62,860 nucleotides of DNA. Source: a virus. Under the pieces are notes generated by a model. It had not been told where the DNA came from. It saw nothing but the letters and a program-made list of their open reading frames with translations, and made no database searches. The position numbers and the translations under genes are program-made. The DNA lies in the IMG/VR virus record IMGVR_UViG_3300042319_000612, positions 1 to 62,860 of that record; one strand, 5' to 3'. Positions 12,469 to 19,038 of the stretch are shown in pieces. The first letter of the stretch is position 1; every line of letters starts with the position of its first letter.

Positions 12469-12759
12469 ATGGATATCAAACAGATCAATCAAGCGATCAT
12501 GTTCAGTGACTTGACCAACGACGAGTTGATGTCAGTGATCGATGCAGTTAAGTGGAAGCGGGCAACTATCGCCAAACTGACCAAAGCCAGCTTGCGAGTA
12601 GGCGATAACGTCAACTTCACATCTAGCAAGTTAGGTCGGAACGTGACAGGTGTTGTCACTAAGATCGCTATCAAGTTCGTTACCGTCAAGACTGCGCAGG
12701 GTGCATGGCGAGTACCTGCGAACATGTTAACCAAAATCGAAGACCGAGAATTTGCGTAA
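12469..12759 (+). CDS. Conserved small phage protein with KOW/SH3-like core
   Basis: 96 aa. N-terminal helices (LTNDELMSVIDAVKWKRATIA) followed by LRVGDNVNFTSSKLGRNVTG and VKTAQGAWRVPANML, a pattern of a small beta-barrel (KOW/Tudor/SH3-like). This arrangement recurs in aquatic T4-like phages. Function unknown. Confidence 0.8.
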   Translation: MDIKQINQAIMFSDLTNDELMSVIDAVKWKRATIAKLTKASLRVGDNVNFTSSKLGRNVTGVVTKIAIKFVTVKTAQGAWRVPANMLTKIEDREFA

Positions 12760-12767
12760 ATAAACAC

Positions 12768-13094
12768 ATGAGCAAATTAGAATACTATTGCAGGCCCTTG
12801 GTGGCCTTTGATGCACATAACAAAGATCATCGTCGCTATTACGCAGAGTTCGTGGAACACAGCAGTTGGGGCCGTTGCCCAGTCCGCTTCATCTGTCCAG
12901 AAGACAATGGCGGTGACTTGATCTCCATGATCAAGAACAATCTCATCCAATACTATATCGACCGTGAGTTTGGTGGCGGAAAGTTGGCCACTGAGCGATC
13001 AAAGAGTCTTGACGAACAGGCCGGCGTTCTCTACAAGAAAGCCGGTGCTCTGCGCAAAGAAGCAGCCGCATTGACCAAACCCAGGAGAAAATGA
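12768..13094 (+). CDS. Hypothetical early protein, 108 aa
   Basis: ATG 12768, eight bases after the previous stop. Starts MSKLEYYCRPLVAFDAHNKD; contains WGRCPVRFIC (two Cys) and a basic Ala/Lys-rich C-terminal helix. Second gene of the P17 unit, ATGA overlap with the next. Confidence 0.72.
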   Translation: MSKLEYYCRPLVAFDAHNKDHRRYYAEFVEHSSWGRCPVRFICPEDNGGDLISMIKNNLIQYYIDREFGGGKLATERSKSLDEQAGVLYKKAGALRKEAAALTKPRRK

Positions 13095-13477
13095 TGGAAT
13101 GGCTAGACTTCGTGTTGGGCGCGGCCTTGGGAGGCTTTTTGGGCTTCAAGGTAGCCGAACACATCCATGTCACTATGTTCAAAGACATCCTGATCAAACT
13201 CAAGGTCAAAGACTCAGACATGCGCAACATGATGCAGGATCTGCAGAAGGATCTGCCTGAAGACCACGAGGATGCAATGCCCCGTATAGAAGTCCGGGTT
13301 GAGAAGGTGAATGATCAACTGTATGTGTACCGTTTGGATACCATGGAGTTCCTATGTCAAGGAGCAAACCGTGAAGCCGTTCTAGCCTGCTTGAGTGATC
13401 GCTTCCACAAGGACTTTACCATTGTACTATCAGAAGAGCATGGTGCGCAATTCCTAAAGGAAAGCCCTAGAACCTAA
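13091..13477 (+). CDS. Membrane-anchored hypothetical protein, 128 aa
   Basis: N-terminal hydrophobic anchor (WLDFVLGAALGGFLGFKVAE) then a soluble domain (IEVRVEKVNDQLYVYRLDT). Last gene of the P17 unit. The stop lies in the loop of a small hairpin (GCCCT 13464-13468 with AGGGC 13478-13482). Confidence 0.75.
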   Translation: MMEWLDFVLGAALGGFLGFKVAEHIHVTMFKDILIKLKVKDSDMRNMMQDLQKDLPEDHEDAMPRIEVRVEKVNDQLYVYRLDTMEFLCQGANREAVLACLSDRFHKDFTIVLSEEHGAQFLKESPRT

Positions 13478-13488
13478 AGGGCATTTGG

Positions 13489-13517
13489 TTGACAGATTGG
13501 CAGTTCAGTGTTATAAT
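13489..13517 (+). promoter_or_regulatory. Sigma-70 promoter P18, leaderless
   Basis: TTGACA, 17-bp spacer, TATAAT; the expected start is at the ATG 13524. Confidence 0.9.
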
Positions 13518-13523
13518 ACACAC

Positions 13524-13754
13524 ATGAACAAAACAAATGACATTCTACAATGGACGGGTGCTGTAGCCATAGTGCTAGGGCACATTCTCAATGCTGTGGG
13601 TCCTGCGGCATATCCCTACAATATTATTGTGTTCGCTGTGGGAACAGTACTGTTCCTAACCTGGGCCTTCCGTGTCAAGAACCGCCCACAACTGATGGTT
13701 AATGTGATTTCATTAGCCATAGGCATTGTAGGGTTATTGAAAGCTGTTGGTTGA
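13524..13754 (+). CDS. Membrane protein, 76 aa, probably from a leaderless mRNA
   Basis: ATG lies seven bases after TATAAT, with no room for a ribosome site. Three hydrophobic segments (about 10-27, 31-46, 56-74) and a WAFRVKNRPQL loop. Small three-TM proteins of this type are frequent in aquatic T4-like phages. The stop sits in the next -35 box. Confidence 0.78.
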   Translation: MNKTNDILQWTGAVAIVLGHILNAVGPAAYPYNIIVFAVGTVLFLTWAFRVKNRPQLMVNVISLAIGIVGLLKAVG

Positions 13755-13779
13755 CAGATTGGACGAATGGCGCTATAAT
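13751..13779 (+). promoter_or_regulatory. Sigma-70 promoter P19
   Basis: TTGACA, 17-bp spacer, TATAAT; overlaps the upstream stop codon. Confidence 0.9.
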
Positions 13780-13811
13780 TAATGCTTACACACACTAAAC
13801 AGGAGCTGAAT

Positions 13812-14165
13812 ATGAATGCAATCGCAACAGTGATCACAGAGCAGGCAGTACAGGACGCAACCAACGAAGCTGGTATGCAGGCTCGTACAGCCGCTAAGGC
13901 ATTCCTGCAGAAGCATGGCGATCGTGATGCTTGTGGCTTTGCTTGGGTGGATGTCTACGGTGTCCGTTCTAACTCCAAGCTGGGCAAGTGGTTGCAGGCC
14001 GCTGGCTTCCGCAAATCCTACACAGGCAGTCTCCAACTTTGGAATCCAAGCCAAGCAGGTGTGCAGAGCATCAGCGTTCTGGAAGCAGGTGCTGAGGCCT
14101 ACGCAGAGGTGCTGAAGACCAAGTTGGGCTTGGACAAGGTCTACGCTGGAAGCAGGTTGGATTGA
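13812..14165 (+). CDS. Conserved hypothetical phage protein, 117 aa
   Basis: ATG 13812 behind CAGGAGCTGAAT. Contains FAWVDVYGVRSNSKLGKWLQ and GFRKSYTGSLQLWNPS, a segment I have seen in many unassigned phage proteins. Function unknown. Stop shares a base with the next ATG. Confidence 0.78.
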   Translation: MNAIATVITEQAVQDATNEAGMQARTAAKAFLQKHGDRDACGFAWVDVYGVRSNSKLGKWLQAAGFRKSYTGSLQLWNPSQAGVQSISVLEAGAEAYAEVLKTKLGLDKVYAGSRLD

Positions 14166-14485
14166 TGGAAGCCCTCCGAGAAACAACCGGGGGGCAGTTC
14201 CCCCCGCACATATACCTACTAGATGGAAACAAACTGGTAGCATACATAAAGACCGGAACATCGGAGCCTTACTATTTCAAGAATGGTATCAAGGGTTTCG
14301 ACAAGCGAGGCAGGAAGTTTGAGAGTATAACTCCTAACCCGTTTAAGGTCAAGACACCAAGTAATCTAATCACTATCAAAGGCTCCAATGGCAAAGAATA
14401 CACCGTCGATCCAGAAGCAAAAACCTGTACCTGTCCAGGGTTCCAATTTCGAGGTGCCTGCAAACACCTGGCAAGCCATAGTTGA
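14165..14485 (+). CDS. SWIM zinc-finger protein, 106 aa
   Basis: C-terminal CTCPGFQFRGACKHL (about residues 88-102) is a SWIM motif, CxCx(n)CxH, which binds zinc and is found in DNA-binding and recombination-linked proteins. The upstream segment ITIKGSNGKEYTVDPEAKT is typical of the strands preceding SWIM. N-terminal half unrecognised. ATG 14165 overlaps the previous TGA; a TTG one codon earlier is less likely. Confidence 0.82.
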   Translation: MEALRETTGGQFPPHIYLLDGNKLVAYIKTGTSEPYYFKNGIKGFDKRGRKFESITPNPFKVKTPSNLITIKGSNGKEYTVDPEAKTCTCPGFQFRGACKHLASHS

Positions 14486-14503
14486 CAGAATGCTGTCAGG
14501 CAA

Positions 14504-14734
14504 ATGAAGCGGTTTACCTTTTGGCGTAATGCCATCGTATCGGAACTCTACGTGGTTGAATGTGAAACAGAAGCACAGGCCCGCGAGATGTTAAACGACG
14601 GCCTAGTGGAAGTCCACTCCGAAGAGTGGGTGGATTGGGCAACTAGGGACTACGAGCTAGAGCACGAAGAGATCATAGACCCTTTGTACCGTATGGTTAA
14701 AGACTATGAATCGGTTGACAGTTTGGGTGAATGA
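14504..14734 (+). CDS. Hypothetical acidic protein, 76 aa
   Basis: Starts after a perfect hairpin (TGACAG 14483-14488 with CTGTCA 14493-14498) that overlaps the upstream stop. Alpha/beta with KRFTFWRNAIVSELYVVEC and an acidic tail. Its last codons run through promoter P20, so the -35 and spacer are coding. Confidence 0.72.
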   Translation: MKRFTFWRNAIVSELYVVECETEAQAREMLNDGLVEVHSEEWVDWATRDYELEHEEIIDPLYRMVKDYESVDSLGE

Positions 14735-14743
14735 GACTATAAT
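14715..14743 (+). promoter_or_regulatory. Sigma-70 promoter P20
   Basis: TTGACA, 17-bp spacer, TATAAT; overlaps the 3' end of the upstream gene. Confidence 0.9.
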
Positions 14744-14770
14744 TAACACATAGCAACAAAGGAGCTGGCA

Positions 14771-14881
14771 ATGGTTAAACTCGTAGGTTGGATCGCTGTT
14801 ACATGGTTCTTGTTCCACTTTGGCATTGCACAGGCTCTGCTGTTATGGACCGCAGGTGTAGGCACTGTGCTTTTTGGATAA
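14771..14881 (+). CDS. Tiny membrane protein, 36 aa
   Basis: ATG 14771 behind AAAGGAGCTGGCA, TAA at 14879-14881. Almost entirely hydrophobic (LVGWIAVTWFLFHFGIAQAL, LLWTAGVGTVLFG). Followed one base later by the metallopeptidase-like gene. Confidence 0.65.
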   Translation: MVKLVGWIAVTWFLFHFGIAQALLLWTAGVGTVLFG

Positions 14882-14882
14882 C

Positions 14883-15287
14883 ATGATGGAATATCACATT
14901 GAAGCTGGCGCCAAGACCCGCCGTTATATTGAATCGGTCATGCCCTCCATGCTGACACAATTGGGCTTGAATCGTAGCCGCAAACTGTTGGTGATCAAGG
15001 TGGATCCAGAACTAGAAGAGATGGGCACAACCATTCCTCTAACAGGTATAGACACATTCCTTGTGGTGCTCAAGCCCAATCGCAACTGGGTCACATTGGG
15101 CGTCACACTGGCACACGAGTTGACCCACGTGGCGCAGTTTGCCAAGGGTCATTTGAAGCCTACGGCCAAGGGCACCATGTGGAAGGGCCGGCTGTACAAG
15201 AGGAATCATCCTTACCTTGATCAACCCTGGGAAATCCAGGCCTTTGCCAAGCAGGAGATTGTGTTCCGTAGGGCAATAGAGTTGTAA
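14883..15287 (+). CDS. HExxH zinc metallopeptidase-like protein, 134 aa
   Basis: LAHELTHVAQFAKGHL near residues 75-90 gives HExxH with a downstream WEIQAFAKQE that can supply the third ligand Glu (H-E-H...E, gluzincin order). Compact single-domain peptidase-like protein of the SprT/DUF45-like kind; no signal peptide, so probably cytoplasmic. ATG 14883 chosen over an upstream TTG. Its stop codon is inside a hairpin (GTTGTA 15281-15286 with TACAAC 15291-15296). Confidence 0.82.
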   Translation: MMEYHIEAGAKTRRYIESVMPSMLTQLGLNRSRKLLVIKVDPELEEMGTTIPLTGIDTFLVVLKPNRNWVTLGVTLAHELTHVAQFAKGHLKPTAKGTMWKGRLYKRNHPYLDQPWEIQAFAKQEIVFRRAIEL

Positions 15288-15306
15288 AAATACAACGGCA
15301 TTTTGG

Positions 15307-15335
15307 TTGACAGATTGGTGGAAGTTCGTTATAAT
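15307..15335 (+). promoter_or_regulatory. Sigma-70 promoter P21, reading into a non-coding stretch
   Basis: TTGACA, 17-bp spacer, TATAAT. No gene follows before P22, 370 bases on. Confidence 0.92.
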
Positions 15336-15341
15336 AGAAAC

Positions 15342-15667
15342 AAGAAGAAAGAAAAAGCAAGGCGATCCTCAAATGTAAGAACCCAGCAGAAATGCAAAAA
15401 GGGTTGTAACTAAAGGATACGAAGCGAGTTTAGAGACTCGGCCTAAGCAGAACAGTTAGAAAAGAGTTAGAGGTTACCTACACCGTTAGGTACTTAAGGC
15501 GAGGACAGTGAGGCCGCTCACGCTCAATCTAAGTATATGAAGGCAAAGCGAAAGCTGAAGCTGGCGGGCACTGTAGGAAGTAATGACCGTCACGGCCCTA
15601 GCTAGACGTTGGTTAGGGTAGAGACAGAGAGTTGACAATGGTTCCTTTAATTCTTTTCTAACTGTTC
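15342..15667 (+). ncRNA. Candidate structured non-coding RNA, about 330 nt
   Basis: This is the main gene-free stretch (15288-15739). It has its own consensus promoter, no credible ORF on either strand and dense secondary structure: AACCC/GGGTT enclosing GCA-GAAA-TGC; CGAGT/ACTCG; TACCTA/TAGGTA (loop CACCGT); GTGAG/CTCAC; AGC-GAAA-GCT; CCCTA/TAGGG; plus a perfect 16-bp helix between 15450-15465 and 15652-15667. An alternative pairing, GCCTAAG (15441-15447) with CTTAAGGC, would be a pseudoknot. No T-run terminator is seen. Not tmRNA, RNase P RNA or tRNA as far as I can judge. Function unknown. Confidence 0.72.
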
Positions 15668-15676
15668 ATAACTAGG

Positions 15677-15705
15677 TTGACAACTAGCCAAATTAGTTGT
15701 ATAAT
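15677..15705 (+). promoter_or_regulatory. Sigma-70 promoter P22
   Basis: TTGACA, 17-bp spacer, TATAAT. ACAACTA (15680-15686) pairs perfectly with TAGTTGT (15694-15700). Confidence 0.92.
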
Positions 15706-15739
15706 AGACACATACAAACAAACATTAGGAGCGAACCCA

Positions 15740-16123
15740 ATGACTAAAGTAAATTATGACGCATTTGCCTCGTTTGACCTCAACGAAGCCTGTGACCACT
15801 TTGACTGTACCGATCAACGGGCCTGGAAGAAGATCCGCCCTTTCATCGTAGCAGACGGTGAAGAGTACGCAGAGGTCATGCTTAAAGAGTTTGACTACGA
15901 TGAAGTCCATGACGGCGAATACCAGACATTTGAAGCAGGCGTTAAGTATGCCCTGACCAAGATGAACATTGCATTTGAGAAGGCAGGTGTGGACCTCCAG
16001 ATCTGCGAGGTAGACCTGGTAGAGAGCATGGGCTTTATGTTAGTACGTGCTGACGACGAGCCCGAGGACTTTGTTAAACGGGTCTTGAAGAAGCCCGTTA
16101 TGATGGTAGACAGCTGGATCTAA
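15740..16123 (+). CDS. Hypothetical early protein, 127 aa
   Basis: ATG 15740 behind GGAGCGAA (15728-15735). Acidic, alpha/beta (MTKVNYDAFASFDLNEACDH, LQICEVDLVESMGFMLVRAD). Single-gene unit. No family recognised. Confidence 0.78.
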   Translation: MTKVNYDAFASFDLNEACDHFDCTDQRAWKKIRPFIVADGEEYAEVMLKEFDYDEVHDGEYQTFEAGVKYALTKMNIAFEKAGVDLQICEVDLVESMGFMLVRADDEPEDFVKRVLKKPVMMVDSWI

Positions 16124-16128
16124 TTTGG

Positions 16129-16157
16129 TTGACAGGGTGCCAAAACCCTGTTATAAT
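16129..16157 (+). promoter_or_regulatory. Sigma-70 promoter P23 with overlapping inverted repeats
   Basis: TTGACA, 17-bp spacer, TATAAT. ACAGGGT (16132-16138) pairs with ACCCTGT (16145-16151); alternatively TTTGG pairs with CCAAA across the -35. Confidence 0.92.
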
Positions 16158-16189
16158 TAACACATACACAAACACACAGAAAGAGCAAG

Positions 16190-16738
16190 ATGAAAACACA
16201 TCCTATTATGACATTGGCCAAAGCTAAAGAACTGTTTCGCGATGCCCGTCCATATAAGACCTTTGTGGCTGAATGGTTAATTGATGGCAAGACCTATAAT
16301 GTCAACGGCGCAGGTGGCAAAGTCAAAGCCAAACGATTCCTCAACTACATCAAGATGCTAGAAGACAAGGCTGCGATGGTTGAAGCTGGCATTCCAGATC
16401 ACGATGCGTTTAATCGTTTGGTACTTGAACAGAATGATGGCGCAAAAGATCCAGTGCGTAGACGTGCTCGTGGCCCTGGATTTGCCAGTGCCTTTCCTAA
16501 CGGACAAGAGCGCAAGGTCAAACTGCGTGTGTATGAATATTTGCCACGTGAGAAAGAGATGGCCGCTGAAGACTATCGCGAGACCAAAAAACTGTATCCT
16601 TTCACCTGCCGTGTAACAGAGATTCATCTTACAGAGAATTCAGGTACACTGATTGCTTCTAAGACTCAGCCCTGCGTTGTAAATACCGCATACATGGGCC
16701 GCGTTGAAATGATCCATATGGCTAGACAAGCGGCTTAA
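16190..16738 (+). CDS. Hypothetical early protein, 182 aa
   Basis: Behind AGAAAGAGCAAG. Basic, alpha/beta; contains RRRARGPGFASAFPNGQERK and a C-terminal beta segment. No family recognised. Single-gene unit. The 60-base spacer after it is mostly one arm of the P24 repeat. Confidence 0.75.
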   Translation: MKTHPIMTLAKAKELFRDARPYKTFVAEWLIDGKTYNVNGAGGKVKAKRFLNYIKMLEDKAAMVEAGIPDHDAFNRLVLEQNDGAKDPVRRRARGPGFASAFPNGQERKVKLRVYEYLPREKEMAAEDYRETKKLYPFTCRVTEIHLTENSGTLIASKTQPCVVNTAYMGRVEMIHMARQAA

Positions 16739-16800
16739 TAGGGGTTGCCAAAGTGTCAGCCTACCACTAGACCCTGCAACACGCCTGGGCACTTCGTAGG

Positions 16801-16829
16801 TTGACACCGAGGCTTTTTGGCAGTATAAT
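16801..16829 (+). promoter_or_regulatory. Sigma-70 promoter P24 with 12-bp inverted repeat
   Basis: TTGACA, 17-bp spacer, TATAAT. GTGTCAGCCTAC (16753-16764) pairs with GTAGGTTGACAC (16796-16807), one G-T; the right arm includes the whole -35 box. Confidence 0.92.
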
Positions 16830-16858
16830 TGACACATACACACAAACAGGAGCGAGTA

Positions 16859-17176
16859 ATGAAAGAACTAGATACTAAAGACGCAGGCGGGTTTGCATTT
16901 GCAGCCGCAATGGATGCACAGCGTCAAAACTCAAACAACAAGAGCACCTATTCACAAGATCAGATCCGCAAGGCTCTCTCAGTAAGAGACCTACTTGATT
17001 CAGCGTTCAGCTACAAAAGTCTCTACATCAACTATCGCAAGAAGTTCATAGCAGTCAAAGCAGAAGGTGCTAGAGCTAGAGATCGTATGGCTAAAGAGGT
17101 CGTTGAGTTATTCGAAAGCAATGGCTACAATGTGGCAGCTACGCCACAGGGCTTGATCGTGCGTATTGCCAAATAA
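16859..17176 (+). CDS. Hypothetical early protein, 105 aa
   Basis: ATG 16859 behind CAGGAGCGAGTA. Helical and basic in the middle (SLYINYRKKFIAVKAEGARARD), ending GYNVAATPQGLIVRIAK. No family recognised; could bind nucleic acid. Confidence 0.75.
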   Translation: MKELDTKDAGGFAFAAAMDAQRQNSNNKSTYSQDQIRKALSVRDLLDSAFSYKSLYINYRKKFIAVKAEGARARDRMAKEVVELFESNGYNVAATPQGLIVRIAK

Positions 17177-17179
17177 TGG

Positions 17180-17208
17180 TTGACACATTAGCCAAACTGC
17201 CGTATAAT
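17180..17208 (+). promoter_or_regulatory. Sigma-70 promoter P25
   Basis: TTGACA, 17-bp spacer, TATAAT. TAATG (17174-17178) and CATTA (17186-17190) flank the -35 box. Confidence 0.92.
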
Positions 17209-17234
17209 TACTACATACACACAAAGGACACTAA

Positions 17235-17426
17235 ATGACTACTAGACAAAAGGCTTTATCTTTCCTGTACGCAGGTATTGTGCTACTGTTAGGAGTTGTG
17301 GGCGGCATTGAAACCAGCCCAGATCTACTGTCAGGCGATGGCGCATACCTAGGCCTGTTTGCACTGGTAGGCATAGGCTTTATGGCCCTGGGTGCATCAT
17401 ATGCCAACGAGGCAGCATCAGAATGA
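17235..17426 (+). CDS. Small membrane protein, 63 aa
   Basis: Two hydrophobic segments (about 8-24 and 37-55) joined by ETSPDLLSGDG. Behind AAAGGACACTAA. Overlaps the next gene by ATGA. Function unknown. Confidence 0.75.
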   Translation: MTTRQKALSFLYAGIVLLLGVVGGIETSPDLLSGDGAYLGLFALVGIGFMALGASYANEAASE

Positions 17427-17656
17427 TTACTATACAAGGACTTACTCACAAGCAGAAGGTGCTTATGGATGTGATGTGGGCTATGGATTCAATGCCCGCA
17501 GTTGAAGCATTCATCAAGAGCCTGCCCAAACGTGATGGCCAGGACTGTGCTAGCCTAGTCACTATCGCTGTGCAGGAAAGCCTAGAACAAGATAACAGAC
17601 TGGATCTCTATGAGCAGGATACTCTTGACCTTATTGCTCGTGTTAGCAGCCGCTAG
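17423..17656 (+). CDS. Hypothetical protein, 77 aa
   Basis: ATGA coupling. Helical, soluble (THKQKVLMDVMWAMDSMPAV). Its last 47 bases are also read in another frame as the signal peptide of the lipoprotein at 17610. Confidence 0.72.
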   Translation: MITIQGLTHKQKVLMDVMWAMDSMPAVEAFIKSLPKRDGQDCASLVTIAVQESLEQDNRLDLYEQDTLDLIARVSSR

Positions 17657-17843
17657 TACTGCGGGCTGTGCTGTGCAGGACAGGGCAAAGCTGTTGCGCC
17701 CTGCGGGCACAGCGCCACATGACCCGCCACAGGGCCGCATGTTGTTCGAACAGATACCCAATTGGGATGACGCTGCCATCAGACGGTGCGGCAGTCACCT
17801 GAGACCCGATGAGATGAAGCCAGGCATGACCAGGCGGTGCTGA
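17610..17843 (+). CDS. Small lipoprotein, possible outer-membrane spanin
   Basis: 77 aa with a type II signal peptide: MSRILLTLLLVLAAASTAGC, lipobox STAGC, Cys20 lipidated. The mature part is Pro-rich at first (LRPAGTAPHDPPQ). Start lies inside the previous gene in another frame. Phage-encoded short Pro-containing lipoproteins overlapping another frame are often Rz1-type outer-membrane spanins, but the upstream gene has no transmembrane helix and does not look like Rz, so this is only a possibility. Confidence 0.65.
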   Translation: MSRILLTLLLVLAAASTAGCAVQDRAKLLRPAGTAPHDPPQGRMLFEQIPNWDDAAIRRCGSHLRPDEMKPGMTRRC

Positions 17844-18015
17844 GGTGGAGGGGTCATGGTGGGGGGTCGGGGTATACATGCACAGTGTTGCGTATATACA
17901 ACACTAGGGGTAGCAAATCACCACCATGAAACGATAAGTACTCCACCCTAATTTTTTACGCGACCAATTTTTTCCCATCTTGTAACCTTTTTCTACACTA
18001 ACCACAATACCTACT

Positions 18016-18285
18016 ATGAACTATACCTTACAACACAGAGACATTGCGGGCCACACTCTCGCACCCGGAGATCACTGTCTAGTCACTGAACACAATAGAC
18101 TCATTCTGGCCCGAGTCATTAAACTCTATCCCAACAGTAATTTTCTACAGCTACAGCCACTTAATAGCTCTGCGGGTGGTCGTAGAAGCAAGCCCAGTCA
18201 AAAGCAGATCCGGCGGGAGTGCTACAATGTCCTTCGTATAGCGGATCAAGAAATAACCATGAGCATATTGCGTGGCGCTATATAA
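18016..18285 (+). CDS. Hypothetical protein, 89 aa
   Basis: LAPGDHCLVTEHNRLILARVIKLY followed by basic residues suggests a small beta-barrel (SH3-like) with a basic tail (GRRSKPSQKQIRREC). No sigma-70 promoter or clear ribosome site precedes it. The gap 17844-18015 shows one hairpin (AGTGTTG 17884-17890 with CAACACT 17899-17905, no T-run) and no gene. Confidence 0.65.
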   Translation: MNYTLQHRDIAGHTLAPGDHCLVTEHNRLILARVIKLYPNSNFLQLQPLNSSAGGRRSKPSQKQIRRECYNVLRIADQEITMSILRGAI

Positions 18286-18289
18286 TCAC

Positions 18290-18499
18290 ATGCAGCAATA
18301 CTATGTTCTAAACTCCAGTCCCATTCTAAAGACTGTTTTTGAATTTATTCAGTGTCATGCGCTTGATCATGAAGTACACCTCAATCGCACTCGCTTTTGG
18401 CTAGACACTCACACGCCTGCATACACAGAGTTTGTGCTACGTTTCAGTGATCACTGTCCTCTAGTAGATCCCACTCTAGATCCAGTCACCGGGCTTTAA
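18290..18499 (+). CDS. Hypothetical protein, 69 aa
   Basis: ATG 18290 lies four bases after CTATATAATCAC, so it may be a leaderless late-type start. Sequence QQYYVLNSSPILKTVFEF, Arg/His-rich. No family recognised. Confidence 0.6.
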   Translation: MQQYYVLNSSPILKTVFEFIQCHALDHEVHLNRTRFWLDTHTPAYTEFVLRFSDHCPLVDPTLDPVTGL

Positions 18500-18571
18500 A
18501 AAACTGCGCACGTATTTTTTCGTGGTGTCTAGCCTTTTTTCAGCTATATACATGATCACAGGGAGATTATC

Positions 18572-18706
18572 ATGAGCACAGTTCCACACTTCTATGACGA
18601 TGATGAGGATGATGATTATGACGACTACGATGAGGATGATGATTATGACGACTACGATGAGGATGATGAAGAAGATGATGAGGACTACGATGATGAGGAT
18701 GACTAG
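18572..18706 (+). CDS. Hyperacidic Asp/Glu/Tyr peptide, 44 aa
   Basis: ATG 18572 behind AGGGAGATTATC, TAG at 18704-18706. After MSTVPHFY nearly every residue is Asp, Glu or Tyr. The DNA is a tandem 27-base repeat encoding DEDDDYDDY, two full copies and a partial third. Such a chain has extreme negative charge, like DNA-mimic or histone-like antagonist tails. Function unknown. Confidence 0.6.
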   Translation: MSTVPHFYDDDEDDDYDDYDEDDDYDDYDEDDEEDDEDYDDEDD

Positions 18707-18827
18707 ACACTCTTGATCGCAAAAAATCTGCGCTACTGCTTCGCAGCAAAAAATTTTGCGCTAGGCTGCGCCATCAACAACTGAAATCTCACAGCTAAAT
18801 ACATCATTAACCAATTTGGAGAACTTC

Positions 18828-19001
18828 ATGGCAAGACCAATGACACCCGAAGCAATCGCAGCCACAGAAACTGCTAAAAAATTAGCCGAAACTACTGAAC
18901 GTAAAGCACACATGGCCTATTGGGATCTACAGAGTCCCAAAGATGTGCCACCCGTTGAGCCCCCACTGCCTTCACTAGATCCCACTGCAGGACAGGCCTA
19001 A
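18828..19001 (+). CDS. Small helical protein, 57 aa
   Basis: ATG 18828 behind TTTGGAGAACTTC; CTAAATA (18795-18801) upstream may be a late promoter. Ala/Thr/Lys-rich helix then a Pro-rich tail (VPPVEPPLPSLDP). Bases 18707-18827 contain an imperfect 22-base direct repeat starting GCAAAAAAT and no gene. Confidence 0.6.
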   Translation: MARPMTPEAIAATETAKKLAETTERKAHMAYWDLQSPKDVPPVEPPLPSLDPTAGQA

Positions 19002-19038
19002 TCGCTGCCACTCTGTGAGTGGTGATCATTGACATGTG

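Noticed and set aside
15631-15660. A second TTGACA at the 3' end of the ncRNA as a promoter
   Set aside because: At 17 bp downstream there is no -10 box, only a C/T-rich stretch that is part of the long-range helix.
15342-15667. Identification of the structured RNA as tmRNA, RNase P RNA, a tRNA array or a group I intron
   Set aside because: No tmRNA resume frame, no RNase P core signature, no T-loop (GTTCRANNC) and no group I core sequences could be found.
588-17208. Regularly spaced near-identical segments that could suggest a CRISPR array or tandem repeats
   Set aside because: The repeated pieces are promoters and leaders with genes of varying length between them; there are no uniform short spacers and no direct repeats of CRISPR type.
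17643-17879. Minus-strand reading frame opposite the lipoprotein
   Set aside because: Open only as the shadow of a GC-rich plus-strand gene, with no ribosome site and no promoter on that strand.
17884-17905. Hairpin AGTGTTG/CAACACT as a terminator of the early region
   Set aside because: Stem is good but no T-run follows; kept only as a possible structure.
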